Shown one piece after another: positions 36,666 to 45,673 of a stretch of 64,000 nucleotides of DNA. The translations under genes and the position numbers were made by a program. Below the pieces are notes generated by a model. The model did no database searches, was not told the DNA's origin, and saw nothing but the letters and a program-made list of their open reading frames with translations. The DNA comes from Nostoc piscinale CENA21 (GTDB taxonomy: Bacteria > Cyanobacteriota > Cyanobacteriia > Cyanobacteriales > Nostocaceae). The stretch spans positions 4,025,860-4,089,859 of the forward strand of contig NZ_CP012036.1 of the NCBI RefSeq assembly GCF_001298445.1, in the 5' to 3' direction. Position 1 is the first letter of the stretch, and each line of letters starts with the position of its first letter.

Positions 36666-36947
36666 ATGATCAACGCACTGAGTTATTTCTGCATTGGTTT
36701 AGGGATTATCTTTTGGTTTTGGGGGACTTTTCCCTTATTGGGCGATCGCTCGGTATTATTCAAACTGCATGGTCTGACAGTAGCAGATACCCTCGGCTCG
36801 ATGAGTATCATTGTCGGATTGTTGCTGAAGATACCCAGCGAATGGCCGCTACTGATTCTGGCGCTCATTTCCTTAGCAATGTGGAATACCATGCTGGGAT
36901 ATGTTTTGGCTTATTGTTCCAGTAGTAAGGAAAGTCATGACCGATAA
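36666..36947 (+). CDS. mnhG: Na+/H+ antiporter subunit G
   Basis: The 93-residue protein has three membrane helices with the MnhG pattern: NALSYFCIGLGIIFWFWGTF, then VLFKLHGLTVADTLGSMSII (the conserved K/R-LH…D-LG motif), then LLILALISLAMWNTMLGYVL. It overlaps the following gene by 11 bases. Confidence 0.88.
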   Translation: MINALSYFCIGLGIIFWFWGTFPLLGDRSVLFKLHGLTVADTLGSMSIIVGLLLKIPSEWPLLILALISLAMWNTMLGYVLAYCSSSKESHDR

Positions 36948-37527
36948 CTATATCTATGTGATCATTCCTCTGCTACCCTTAGCTGCGTCGATGGTGATCT
37001 TTCAATCAAATCCCTACCATGCTTTAGTCATACGGGGAATATTGGGAGCAGTCGCCGCATTTGTTTATACAGTGTTGGGGGCAGCAGATGTGGCCTTAAC
37101 CGAGGCGCTGGTGGGGACAATGTTGGCGATTACCTTATATGCGATCGCAGTGCGTTCATCACTAGTTCTGCGTCTGGGATTACTTCAAGAAGAGGAAAAT
37201 GCAGACTTTAAGCCACTTATTGATAGTTTCCGCGCAATTTTTAGCAAACGCTATTATCTGCGTCTAGAACTAGTTCCATACACAGATATGGAAACCTTAC
37301 ATCAGGCGCTAAACAACAAAGAAGTCCATGCAATTTGTCTACCACAGGCAAAACATGATCCTCAAGACGAGGAAACGCAACCATATCACACCATCACCAG
37401 AATCCGACGCATTTATGACATCATGCACACTCAACTGACATCATCAATCACCAGTTTGAGTCATGCCAGTACATCACCAACCAACACACCAGATTTAAAA
37501 ACACCTGTTTTGGGAGAGCATTCATGA
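36937..37527 (+). CDS. DUF4040 (MbhD-like) antiporter subunit with soluble C-terminal extension
   Basis: The 196-residue protein has an N-terminal membrane domain of about 80 residues, ending VYTVLGAADVALTEALVGTM and LAITLYAIAVRSSLVLRLG, the DUF4040/MbhD signature found at the C-terminus of large MrpA subunits. After it come about 115 soluble residues: FRAIFSKRYYLRLELVPYTD, METLHQALNNKEVHAICLPQ, ITRIRRIYDIMHTQLTSSI, then a Ser/Thr/Pro-rich tail. I cannot identify this extension; it may be regulatory. The ATG at 36937 is used; it overlaps the mnhG end. Its stop overlaps the mnhB start. Confidence 0.78.
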   Translation: MTDNYIYVIIPLLPLAASMVIFQSNPYHALVIRGILGAVAAFVYTVLGAADVALTEALVGTMLAITLYAIAVRSSLVLRLGLLQEEENADFKPLIDSFRAIFSKRYYLRLELVPYTDMETLHQALNNKEVHAICLPQAKHDPQDEETQPYHTITRIRRIYDIMHTQLTSSITSLSHASTSPTNTPDLKTPVLGEHS

Positions 37528-38189
37528 TGAAATGGCTCTACATTATTGCCGGAATCGCCCTATTTGGCAAATTTCTGTTTATTGCTAACCCTACCTTAGA
37601 TTTACCAGATATCTCGATTTTGGAAGCGGTTGTTCAAGATAGTGGCATACCAAATGCCGTGTCAGGGATTATTTTTCGCAATCGCTTGTATGACACGATT
37701 TTTGAAGTGGTGGTATTTACAATCGCCATCATGGGAGCTAATTTTTTACTGGCGAACGAGAAACCCTCCACCACAATTTATCGTTTCACCGATCAGCCAT
37801 CAATTGTATTGGCAAGATTGGGTGCGACTATCGCTGCTTTAGTCAGTATCGAACTAGGGATTCGCGGACATCTCAGCCCTGGTGGTGGTTTTGCTGCTGG
37901 GGTGGCGGGTGGAACAGCGATTGGCTTAGTAGCAATTACTTCGTCCCCAGAATGGATGCAAGCAATTTACCAACGCTGGCAAGCCGCCACATGGGAGAAA
38001 ATTTCGGTATTAGTTTTTGTGATTCTGGCGGTAATTAATTTGTCTGGTGTGGAATTACCACACGGGGAGATGGGCGCACTAATTAGTGGCGGTTTTATCC
38101 CCATACTCAATTTGTTAGTCGCAATTAAAGTCGCCTTGGGTTCCTGGGCGGTGATTTTGATTTTTATTCGTTATCGGGGATTGTTGTAA
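37524..38189 (+). CDS. mnhB: Na+/H+ antiporter subunit B
   Basis: The 221-residue protein has an N-terminal MbhE-like part (MMKWLYIIAGIALFGKFLFI, DSGIPNAVSGIIFRNRLYDT, IFEVVVFTIAIMGANFLL) followed by the MnhB domain (ELGIRGHLSPGGGFAAGVAG, VILAVINLSGVELPHGEMGA, LISGGFIPILNLLVAIKVAL). It is the last gene of the seven-gene operon. The order C-D-E-F-G-DUF4040-B, without a full-length subunit A, is the cyanobacterial type of Mrp system, expected to serve sodium and pH homeostasis. Confidence 0.88.
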   Translation: MMKWLYIIAGIALFGKFLFIANPTLDLPDISILEAVVQDSGIPNAVSGIIFRNRLYDTIFEVVVFTIAIMGANFLLANEKPSTTIYRFTDQPSIVLARLGATIAALVSIELGIRGHLSPGGGFAAGVAGGTAIGLVAITSSPEWMQAIYQRWQAATWEKISVLVFVILAVINLSGVELPHGEMGALISGGFIPILNLLVAIKVALGSWAVILIFIRYRGLL

Positions 38190-38196
38190 CACAACA

Positions 38197-38240
38197 GGAC
38201 TTACGCACAAAGATTGTCTGTGGAGATTGGGTTTAGGGGT
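38197..38240 (+). repeat. Copy of the ACTTACGCACAAAG dispersed repeat
   Basis: GGACTTACGCACAAAGATTG is followed by TCTGTGGAGATTGGGTTTAG, eight bases past the mnhB stop. The other copies are at 2267-2309, 33326-33376 and 42019-42075. Confidence 0.6.
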
Positions 38241-38314
38241 GAAAGGGTTTGGGGTGAAAAGGTTTGGGATACATACACGCCCATACCCCATACTTGCCAG
38301 CCGGAGCAGGTAAA

Positions 38315-38770
38315 CTACTGTCCTGATGTCCAACTTCGTAGTTTAGTTAGTGTAGGTTTAGAAGGTGTTGACAAATTGAGTCGGTATTGGAACATTGGGA
38401 CATAGGAACCATTACCCTCGCGGACTGTAACGAGAAAGGCTGTTTTATTGCGTGGATCTTTACCGATTTTATCGATGTAAGCAAACTGTATTTGTTTTAT
38501 GTTTAAAGGTTTTGCTTGTTTAAATCCTGGTTTTGAAATACAAACAATAGTACTTCCATCTTGATACCTACCTGAGTAAAACCAATATGTTTGCCCTTTG
38601 GTTTGAAATTCGGATTTATAGAAAATAGTAAACCTGTCAAATTCATTTAATTGCTGATTTTGTTTACAGTTATTGTCAATGTATATTTCTTGAGCAACAG
38701 TTGGAGGAGTGGAGAATAAAGCTATTATTAAACTCAGAGTAATTCCAGAGAATAGTTTTGTTTTAGACAT
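38315..38770 (-). CDS. Exported hypothetical protein
   Basis: The 151-residue product has a signal peptide (KLFSGITLSLIIALFSTPPT, cleavage near TVAQ). The mature part is short and strand-rich (YWFYSGRYQDGSTIVCIS, QIQFAYIDKIGKDPRNK, TAFLVTVREGNGSYVPMFQY) with two Cys (NNCKQNQ, STIVCIS) that may form a disulfide. Unrecognised family. The ATG at 38770 places the signal peptide at the very N-terminus; a TTG at 38785 is possible. Confidence 0.65.
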   Translation of the reverse strand: MSKTKLFSGITLSLIIALFSTPPTVAQEIYIDNNCKQNQQLNEFDRFTIFYKSEFQTKGQTYWFYSGRYQDGSTIVCISKPGFKQAKPLNIKQIQFAYIDKIGKDPRNKTAFLVTVREGNGSYVPMFQYRLNLSTPSKPTLTKLRSWTSGQ

Positions 38771-39001
38771 AAATTTATTAATCAAAAGTTTCCTCTAAGA
38801 ATCATACTGCTTTAACTACAACCTTCTTTAATACCATCTCCAAACACCTGGTAAATTCTGAGGAGCGATCGCTCAGAAATAATCTGGCTGTGAAAAAATG
38901 GTAGAAAGCGCCCTGAAAATTGCGGATGATGGGAGTTTAACTTTGTTTGCGGTGGGTTAGCGATCGCCTAACCCATCCCTGTTAAAATTAAAATTTAAGA
39001 A

Positions 39002-39487
39002 TTATTCTTCGTCATCTTCACATTCTTCGTCATATTCTTCCTCGTCTTCGTCTGCGCCAAATATTTCATCTATGAGTTCTTGAGCGCGTTCGTTGGAAAT
39101 ATTCAACGCTTCTTGTAACTCAGAAATATAATTTTGTTCTTCATCAGGTACTTCTTCATCAATACCTACTACCAAAATGGCAGTGATGTATGCAGCTTCC
39201 CGATAACCTCTGTTGGGTAATGATTCAATCGCTTTAACAATTAATTCTTCTGGATCTTCTTCTTCTAGGAGGCTGGTTAAGGTTTCGCCTAATTCGTCAA
39301 AGTCTTCGTCAGAATAATCTTCAAATTGAGCAATTTCGCCCAGCATCTCACTCAAAGCATATTCTTCTGCGTTAGAAATACCATCACCATCAGATGCTGC
39401 GGAGAATAGTCCGATCAGAGCGATCGCAACTTCTGGTTCTAAAGCCACTGAACTGGCGCTACGGCCTCTAGGCAAACGTCTAGACAT
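39002..39487 (-). CDS. Acidic TerB-like protein
   Basis: The 161-residue protein has a basic N-terminus (MSRRLPRGRSASS). A helical core follows with the TerB-type pattern ALIGLFSAASDGDGISNAEE, then ESLPNRGYREAAYITAILVV and EQNYISELQEALNISNERAQ. It ends in a run of Asp/Glu (GADEDEEEYDEECEDDEE). TerB-like domains bind metal or act as scaffolds. I start at the ATG at 39487; an upstream in-frame start at 39526 would add 13 residues with no family character. No neighbour hints at the role. Confidence 0.7.
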   Translation of the reverse strand: MSRRLPRGRSASSVALEPEVAIALIGLFSAASDGDGISNAEEYALSEMLGEIAQFEDYSDEDFDELGETLTSLLEEEDPEELIVKAIESLPNRGYREAAYITAILVVGIDEEVPDEEQNYISELQEALNISNERAQELIDEIFGADEDEEEYDEECEDDEE

Positions 39488-39773
39488 AAAAATCCTATAA
39501 AAGTTTGATACTGCGTCAAAAAGCAATCTCTAAGGCTAAAAATCGCTTCCCAATTAGCATTCCCAAAAAAATCCGAAAAAACACAGATGCTTTTGTTTTT
39601 TTTGTAAACTTTTTTATATAGCAGGAAGCAGAAGCTAAAAGTATTACTATACAGATGATTTAGGTAACAATATTTACAGTCATTGCGAGCGAAGCAAAGC
39701 AATCCCACCCCTTACGATTGCTTCGCTTCCGGAAGCCGCTTTGGACATGGTGTAATTAATTCTGTCTGACTAC

Positions 39774-40952
39774 TTATAGCCAATATTTATAAGCGGCATA
39801 GGCCATAGTTACCACACCTGTGACAATCGCTGACTCATCAATTTCAAATTCGGGATGGTGTAATGGGTAATTGATGATTCTATCTTTAAAGCCGACACCC
39901 AAGCGAAACATTGAACCAGGGGCGTGTTCTAAATAAACGGAAAAATCTTCCGCGCCGAGGGATGGTTCTGGTAAAACTTGGACGCGATCGCTACTCCAGG
40001 CTTCTTCTGCGGCTGATTGTAACAACTGAGTTAAAGAATAATCATTTTGGACGCTGGGGACACCTTGACGATAATTAACTTGATATTTTGCGCCGTAAGC
40101 ATGACAGACATTCGCCACAATATTCTCAATCCAATGGGGGAGATGGGCGCGGGTTTCAGGATGGAGCGATCGCACAGTTCCCCACAACTGCACTTGGTCA
40201 GCAATCACATTTGGCGCTCTACCACCCTGAATTTTCCCTATACTCAACACTACAGGGCGCAAAGGATTCTGAGTCCGACTGATGGCTTGTTGCAAAGCAG
40301 TAATTACTTGTGAAGCAATCCAAATTGCATCAGTCGCCTCATGGGGACGTGCGCCATGTCCAGATTCACCAATAATTGTAATTTCTAAATCATCAGCTGC
40401 GGCTGTCAACGCTCCGTAACGTATACCAATCGAACCTGCGGGTATAGAAGGAAAAACATGAACGCCTAAAATAGCTGAAACATCCTTCATCGCCTGATCT
40501 TGCACCATCCAGTTCGCTCCCTGGGCAATTTCTTCGGCGGCTTGAAATAAAAATCGCACCTTACCACCCAATTCATCAATGATTTGGGATAATACCATTG
40601 CCGTACCTAACCCAACAGTAGTATGCACATCGTGACCACAAGCGTGCATTACCCCATCTGTACGGGAAGCATATTCTAAACCTGTACGTTCTTGGATGGG
40701 TAAAGCATCCATATCAGTCCGAATCGCCAATAAACGCTCATCGGTACCTGTACCCTGGACTTCCCCAATCACACCTGTTTTTCCCACACCTTCTTGGACA
40801 TGCAGACCACTAGAAGACAGAACTCCAGCCACAAAAGCAGCTGTTTGATACTCTTGACCACTGAGTTCTGGATGAGAATGGAGATGACGGCGAATTTCAA
40901 CTAAACGGGGCGCTAGTTTTGTGGCTATATCTTTAATACGGGTTAGCATCAA
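39774..40952 (-). CDS. M20 family amidohydrolase (N-acyl-amino-acid hydrolase type)
   Basis: The 392-residue protein is a dinuclear metal peptidase of the M20D/amidohydrolase group. IRRHLHSHPELSGQEYQTAA opens the fold. IRTDMDALPIQERTGLEY and DGVMHACGHDVHTTVGLG supply metal ligands, FLFQAAEEIAQGANW the catalytic and ligand Glu pair, and VLPEPSLGAEDFSVYLEHAP the last motif. Such enzymes release amino acids from N-acyl or IAA-type conjugates. Start is one of two consecutive ATG codons at 40952 and 40949. Full length, intact. Confidence 0.92.
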   Translation of the reverse strand: MMLTRIKDIATKLAPRLVEIRRHLHSHPELSGQEYQTAAFVAGVLSSSGLHVQEGVGKTGVIGEVQGTGTDERLLAIRTDMDALPIQERTGLEYASRTDGVMHACGHDVHTTVGLGTAMVLSQIIDELGGKVRFLFQAAEEIAQGANWMVQDQAMKDVSAILGVHVFPSIPAGSIGIRYGALTAAADDLEITIIGESGHGARPHEATDAIWIASQVITALQQAISRTQNPLRPVVLSIGKIQGGRAPNVIADQVQLWGTVRSLHPETRAHLPHWIENIVANVCHAYGAKYQVNYRQGVPSVQNDYSLTQLLQSAAEEAWSSDRVQVLPEPSLGAEDFSVYLEHAPGSMFRLGVGFKDRIINYPLHHPEFEIDESAIVTGVVTMAYAAYKYWL

Positions 40953-41109
40953 TCAATTTTAGTTACGAGCTTTGTTCCCATGATAAATAAGTGCTACTGA
41001 ATAAAATGTTCTTGATTAAAGGGAACCGGGAACAGGTAACAGTTGACGAGAATTTCAACTCTTTCTACTCCCTACTCCCGGTTGGTGAGCGAAGCCGAAC
41101 CATCACTTT

Positions 41110-41697
41110 CTATTTCTTAGTTTCCACTTCTTCAGACTGGGTATAACAAGTTGTACCTCGTGTAGTGCCTGCTTTAAATTTATTACATTGCTTGGGAATG
41201 ACACGCTCTGATGACCACCAGTAAGGTTTATCAGAAGTGACATTACCCACAGGTAAAGTAGTTAGTCGGAAGTTGGCTCCGCGAAAATTGGTAAAGTATA
41301 GTTTAGCGCCTAATAAGTTTGCTGCTGTTAAATTAGCACCCAGAAAACCTGTAAAAGACAAATCGGCACTTTCTAAAGATGCTGAAGTTAAATTAGCACC
41401 TGTAAAAGATGCTCCTGTGAGATTGGCAGATTTCAATACTGCACCTTCGAGATTTGCATCGGTTAAATCTGCATTTACGAGATTGGCTTGAGATAAATTT
41501 GCTCCCCTTAAATTAGCCCCACGCAAGTTGACACCAGCTAAATTAGCTTGATTGAGGTCAGCACCACTCAAATCACAGCGAGGACAAGTACTAGATTGTC
41601 TTAACTGTTCTAGGTCTTGTTGATTCACCCCCAAGGCTTTTTCGCTTAACCCCGTGCAAACTATTAGGGCAACAATGCTGGCAATCTGGAGTTTCAT
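41110..41697 (-). CDS. Exported pentapeptide-repeat protein
   Basis: The 195-residue product has a signal peptide (KLQIASIVALIVCTGLSEKA, cleavage near ALG) and then about 20 tandem pentapeptides of the A(D/N)LxX type, for example LSGADLNQANLAGVNLRGAN and SFTGANLTSASLESADLSFT. These form a right-handed quadrilateral beta-helix. A short C-terminal part with Cys follows (PKQCNKFKAGTTRGTTCYTQ), probably a disulfide-capped end. Cyanobacteria have many such proteins of unknown role. A 9-bp inverted repeat lies just upstream at 41724-41761. Confidence 0.9.
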   Translation of the reverse strand: MKLQIASIVALIVCTGLSEKALGVNQQDLEQLRQSSTCPRCDLSGADLNQANLAGVNLRGANLRGANLSQANLVNADLTDANLEGAVLKSANLTGASFTGANLTSASLESADLSFTGFLGANLTAANLLGAKLYFTNFRGANFRLTTLPVGNVTSDKPYWWSSERVIPKQCNKFKAGTTRGTTCYTQSEEVETKK

Positions 41698-41723
41698 AAG
41701 TTTTACGGATATTTTTATCGGTG

Positions 41724-41761
41724 ATATGTTAAACGTAGTGTTACTGTCATACTTAACATAT
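41724..41761 (-). promoter_or_regulatory. 9-bp inverted repeat upstream of the pentapeptide gene
   Basis: ATATGTTAA (41724-41732) and TTAACATAT (41753-41761) are perfect inverse complements 20 bases apart, located 27-64 bases upstream of the ATG of the minus-strand pentapeptide gene. The position suits an operator or a paired activator site. No binding protein can be named. Confidence 0.45.
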
Positions 41762-41925
41762 ACACATATACCGTTAACTCAGCAAATCCTAGCAATGAAG
41801 TGGTGATGAAGAAGCTATAAAAATAGTATAAATTCTGATTTTAGGACTACACAAAACCAAATTTAGGCTTTAAGATTGAATCGTAAGGAACTATACAGAA
41901 CTCTCTATAGACTATCACATATTCG

Positions 41926-41960
41926 ATCCCCCCAGCTAGAAGAACAGTAGCTGGGGGGAT
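41926..41960. terminator. 13-bp GC-rich hairpin downstream of the kinase gene
   Basis: ATCCCCCCAGCTA and TAGCTGGGGGGAT form a perfect 13-bp stem with a nine-base loop. It lies 230 bases past the minus-strand kinase stop. On neither strand is there a good T run, so it may be structural rather than a simple terminator. Confidence 0.5.
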
Positions 41961-42018
41961 ATTAATTTGAGCATTTATACTGTGTTGAGTCAGTTAGTGA
42001 TAATTCGGTATATCTATC

Positions 42019-42075
42019 AGGATTTACGCACAAAGGTTATCTGTCAAGAATGGGTGTGAGGGTGTAAGGGTTTTG
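42019..42075 (+). repeat. Copy of the ACTTACGCACAAAG dispersed repeat
   Basis: GGATTTACGCACAAAGGTTA is followed by TCTGTCAAGAATGGGTGTGA and GGGTGTAAGGGTTTTG. Nearly the same sequence appears in reverse at 33326-33376. Confidence 0.6.
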
Positions 42076-42190
42076 AACACCTTCCTACGGGGAAGTTAAA
42101 AGTTAAAAGTCAAAAGTCAAAAATTATCTGAGTTTTAACTTTTGACTTGATGTTCCCTGCTCCCTCTTCCCTTTCCCGCAGGGGCTTAAC

Positions 42191-43933
42191 TTAGCGCCAT
42201 CCCAAGAAACGCAGTCCGGGAACAATTAAGTAGTGACTGACTCCTAGCCAAAAGCTTGTGAAAATGGCGACTAAAACAAATAAAGCCAAGGGTAGACCTA
42301 ATTCTGACCACAGTGGCTGGGGTGAAAAGTAAAAGACTGTGGTGGGGAAACCTAAAATAAATAAGCCGGAAAAAATCAGTGCTGTGCCTAAAGCGGCTAC
42401 TAAGGCATAAACTATGTGATGACTGCGAAACCCAAAGCTGAGAGATAGTAAAAATATTGAAACAGCAATCATCACAACTAAACCGTCACTGCTTTGTTTG
42501 GAGGAAATGAGTTCCCAAAATAACCAACCAAATCCATAGCTGATCATACCCATGAGTGATACGACTAAAAACCGTCGTCGTTGACCAAAACATCCAGATA
42601 TGGTGAGTCCCCAGGCAGTTCCCAAGCCCGCACTCATAAAGACTAAAATATCTGGGCCAAAGTTAGTCTGAGAATTGGGAATTAGTCCTGGTAGCTGACC
42701 CATGATTAATTCCACAATGCGATCGCCTAAAATTGTGCGGTAAGCTACAAAAAAACCGATAATTGTGCCGCAACAAGCTCCTAGACTAGATAGTAGCATT
42801 GCCCAAATAATCGCCACACAAGCCTGAATTATTTTCAGCAAGGCTTTGGCAAGAAACAAGGCTGTTTTACCAATTGCTGTGAGAAAATCAGTAAAAGCTT
42901 GTTCAATGGTTTGAATTAGCCTTGTTAAGTTGTTGCTGGCTGAATTTGAGTTTGGTGGTTGGGAGAATGACTGTGGTTTCGCAGATTTGTTAATTTTTGC
43001 TAACCGTTTGAGAATGATGGCTGCATTAGATGGACGCGATCGTACGTCTTCTTTTACCATCTCATCAAGTAAATCAGCAAACTGTGAGTTGATATTGACT
43101 CGATTCCGCCAGCGCAATTCTCCAGTCTGCAAATCTTCCATCTCTGGCGGATACTTACCTGTGAGTAATTCAATCATTGTCCGGCCAAGAGCGTAAAAAT
43201 CAGCCGCAGGCCCCACATTTCCCCCTGTGACTTGTTCTGGCGGACTGTAACCAGAAGAAAATAACCGCGTTGAACTTGATTCTCGACGCTGCATAGCGGC
43301 GTTCATTTGTTTAACACCGCCAAAATCAATTAATACTAATTGTTCCCACCCTGTTCTTGCTTGTGTTGGTGGTGCGGTTGAGGCTGGTATCCGCAACATT
43401 AAGTTAGAAGGTTTAATATCGCGGTGAATAATTTGGCATTTGTGCAGTTCTTGTAAAATCTTGACAGCTTGGGTGAACCAGTTGAGTACCAAATTCTCTG
43501 GACATCCTTGAGGATAGTTATTCATAATTTCATCCAGAGTCGGCCCGTTAATTTTTTCCATCACCAAACAAGCTAACTGGCGCGGTTTTGGACTAGTGAT
43601 ATTTACCTGAAAAAAACCATCAGCTTCGACTTTCGGAACACCAGGATGCTGCAAACTAATTAAAACTGCGGCTTCTTGTGTAAATAATTCCTGGGCTTTT
43701 GGTGAATCTTCCACCAAAACTTTTAGCACCTTTTCTGTTTGAGTTTTTTCATCCCAAACTGTATAAATTTGGGCAAAACCACCAGAACCCAGTGGTTGAA
43801 TAGGGACATAGCGGTCTAGCAGCTGTAGTAATGCGCCACAACTGTTACAAAATTTGTTTCCCCAAGGTTGGGGGTAAGGACGTTGACAATCAGGATTTAT
43901 GCAGTGAACCGCCCTTTGAGGGATATGGGACAC
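42191..43933 (-). CDS. Membrane-bound Ser/Thr protein kinase with N-terminal zinc ribbon
   Basis: The 580-residue protein begins with a Cys4 ribbon (CINPDCQRPYPQPWGNKFCN and SCG; Cys about 11, 16, 29, 32). The kinase domain follows at about 41-310: PLGSGGFAQIYTVWDEKT (glycine loop), the ATP-binding Lys near 71, IIHRDIKPSNLMLR (HRD at 170-172) and LIDFGGVKQM (DFG at 203-205). The last 220 residues or so contain five to six membrane helices (IWAMLLSSLGACCGTIIGFF, ALVAALGTALIFSGLFILGF). All catalytic residues are present, so it should be active. The signal it senses is unknown. Confidence 0.9.
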   Translation of the reverse strand: MSHIPQRAVHCINPDCQRPYPQPWGNKFCNSCGALLQLLDRYVPIQPLGSGGFAQIYTVWDEKTQTEKVLKVLVEDSPKAQELFTQEAAVLISLQHPGVPKVEADGFFQVNITSPKPRQLACLVMEKINGPTLDEIMNNYPQGCPENLVLNWFTQAVKILQELHKCQIIHRDIKPSNLMLRIPASTAPPTQARTGWEQLVLIDFGGVKQMNAAMQRRESSSTRLFSSGYSPPEQVTGGNVGPAADFYALGRTMIELLTGKYPPEMEDLQTGELRWRNRVNINSQFADLLDEMVKEDVRSRPSNAAIILKRLAKINKSAKPQSFSQPPNSNSASNNLTRLIQTIEQAFTDFLTAIGKTALFLAKALLKIIQACVAIIWAMLLSSLGACCGTIIGFFVAYRTILGDRIVELIMGQLPGLIPNSQTNFGPDILVFMSAGLGTAWGLTISGCFGQRRRFLVVSLMGMISYGFGWLFWELISSKQSSDGLVVMIAVSIFLLSLSFGFRSHHIVYALVAALGTALIFSGLFILGFPTTVFYFSPQPLWSELGLPLALFVLVAIFTSFWLGVSHYLIVPGLRFLGWR

Positions 43934-44011
43934 AACCGCTACAATACAAACGCTGAGTTGATTTTAACCTATGTTAAGGAGGTAGGAGGACGAAGGCAGG
44001 AGGCAGGAGGG

Positions 44012-44039
44012 AAATCCCATAAATAAATTTATGGGATTT
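44012..44039 (-). terminator. Hairpin between the ligase and kinase genes
   Basis: AAATCCCATAAAT and ATTTATGGGATTT are perfect 13-bp inverse complements with a two-base gap, 32 bases past the stop of the minus-strand ligase gene. A GCAGGAG heptamer run lies directly beside it (about 43981-44011). Confidence 0.6.
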
Positions 44040-44070
44040 AACCAGGGCAAAATTTCATACTTCACACTTC

Positions 44071-45673
44071 CTAACTGTACCCATCCCAAGCAATGGGGAA
44101 TGTGTAATCAGAAAATAGAGGAAAATTTTGATTGTCGCTGCGGGTTTCTTCATCCAAAACATTGACAACTTTGTTATAAATATCTTCTGCTTGTTGGGGA
44201 GAATCACCAATGCTGGTTAATCCTAATTTGCCAAATTGAGACAGACATCCCATCAAATGAAAGACTGTACCTGTTTCAGTGCCACTATCAAAATGTAATC
44301 TGTGATGGGCAATAATATCCATTAAATCGTTAGGTAACAATCCTCGATAACGGTCTTTTTGCAGGTTATCGGTGGCAACATAGTATTTAGGACGACCTTG
44401 CTGACTGTAAAACAATCCTGTGGATAGGTCATAGCGGCCATTTGTTAACAGTTTTAAGGTCATGAAAGGATGGGTTGTGCCACCTTTACGTAAGTTAATT
44501 TCGATCGCCTGAATATCCCAGTTGTTATTACCCTGGTCAACGGTGATAAAATCAACACCAAATCTTTCTAATGCGCCTTTTTCTGCGAGTTTTCTGCCAA
44601 CTTTTAAGCCTAATTGTTGCAATGCTAAACGATAGCTTTCATCGGCGGGAAAGCGACATCCGAGATAAATTTGACCGTCTGGGCCGCCAAGAATTTGGTC
44701 GTGGGTGGAGAGGATTTCGACTTCGCCTGTGGGTGTGATGCGTCCTTGGACACTGGGAGAACGCTTGATTTCTCCTTCGACAAATGCTTCGACAATTGCA
44801 CCTAATTCTGTTATTCGTCCGGAAAAATTTGCCCAAGTTTCTTGTTTAGCTTGAAAGCGCATGGTAGAAAAGCTACTGCTAATTGTTGCTATTCTTTGTT
44901 CACTCGAAGCTTGTCCTGGCGCTAAATTTATCATTGGTCTTAAATCTAGCAGGGCGTTACCTTCTCCAGAAATTCCTTCGTTGAGTTTTACCACCATCCT
45001 TTTTAATTCTGGTTGGCGTTCCCATAAATCGTTTGCCGCTTCTGCCAATGCTTGAGAACTCCAGACTCGTTCACTACCATCTGGATGGGGAACTCCACTT
45101 TCAGCAAAAATTTGCCGACTGCCACTTTTTGTACCCCAAATTTGTAAATCTGGTGCGGCTGCATATAAGGGTACATTCAATTTTAAAGATAATTCTGCTT
45201 CTAAATCTGTGGCGTTGTAGCAGATCATAAATGATTTTTCTAGCCTTAAGGCTTGCTGAATTCTATCTAGCAAACGAGGACGTTCTAAAATTTTTTTGGC
45301 TAAGAGGTTGCAGGGAAGAATCATAAGTAGAAAGTAAAAGTAAGCGATTACGTGCATGAGAAAATGGAATACCAGGTAACAGTTGCAAATAGTAGTCAAT
45401 AATACTAGGATGCAAGGGCATTGAGGTTATATAAATTAGGCGAGTGCGAGGATTACGCAACCGCATTAAAGAAAATAACAATCTTTCTTCATAATGTTCA
45501 CAACCTGCAATTTTTCGGAGTTCGCATTGATCGATGCTGAGTGAAGGAACAACCACGATATCTGCTTCACTATTATCGAATAGCTCAATGGTTTTCCAGC
45601 GATCGCGCAAAGTTGACTGCAAGTGGCGAAATTGATCAACCTGATCCAACTTTGAAACATTTAAAGTTACCAT
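44071..45673 (-). pseudogene. ATP-grasp peptide ligase-like protein (PGM1-related), frameshifted
   Basis: The first frame starts at the ATG at 45673 (MVTLNVSKLDQVDQFRHLQS) and stops at 45263. The second covers the rest to 44071. They meet at a seven-T run on the plus strand (45291-45297); dropping one base restores LQPLSQKILERPRLLDRIQQ. The joined protein of about 533 residues has ATP-grasp features: MVVKLNEGISGEGNALLDL, SVQGRITPTGEVEILSTHDQ and WDIQAIEINLRKGGTTHPFM, the metal-binding Glu/Asn pair. It resembles the pheganomycin-type peptide ligase family, but the product is unknown. Confidence 0.78.

Larger units (their letters stand above)
41698..42190. other. 493-bp intergenic region with several structures
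   Basis: It contains an operator-like inverted repeat (41724-41761), a 13-bp hairpin (41926-41960), a plus-oriented ACTTACGCACAAAG dispersed repeat (42019-42075) and an AAAAGTT/AAAAGTC heptamer run (about 42093-42125). No gene-like frame. Confidence 0.6.

Noticed and set aside
36659..36925. Alternative frame over mnhG
   Set aside because: The 36666-36947 frame has the MnhG membrane pattern and couples to its neighbours; the other frame does not.
38880..38960. Small frame MVESALKIADDGSLTLFAVG
   Set aside because: Only 20 codons, between repeats; possibly a gene remnant but nothing supports it.
39439..39708. Upstream reading frame over the start of the TerB-like gene
   Set aside because: It is Phe/Cys/Lys-rich, in another frame, and derived from A/T-rich leader and repeat sequence (39675-39740); no family resemblance.
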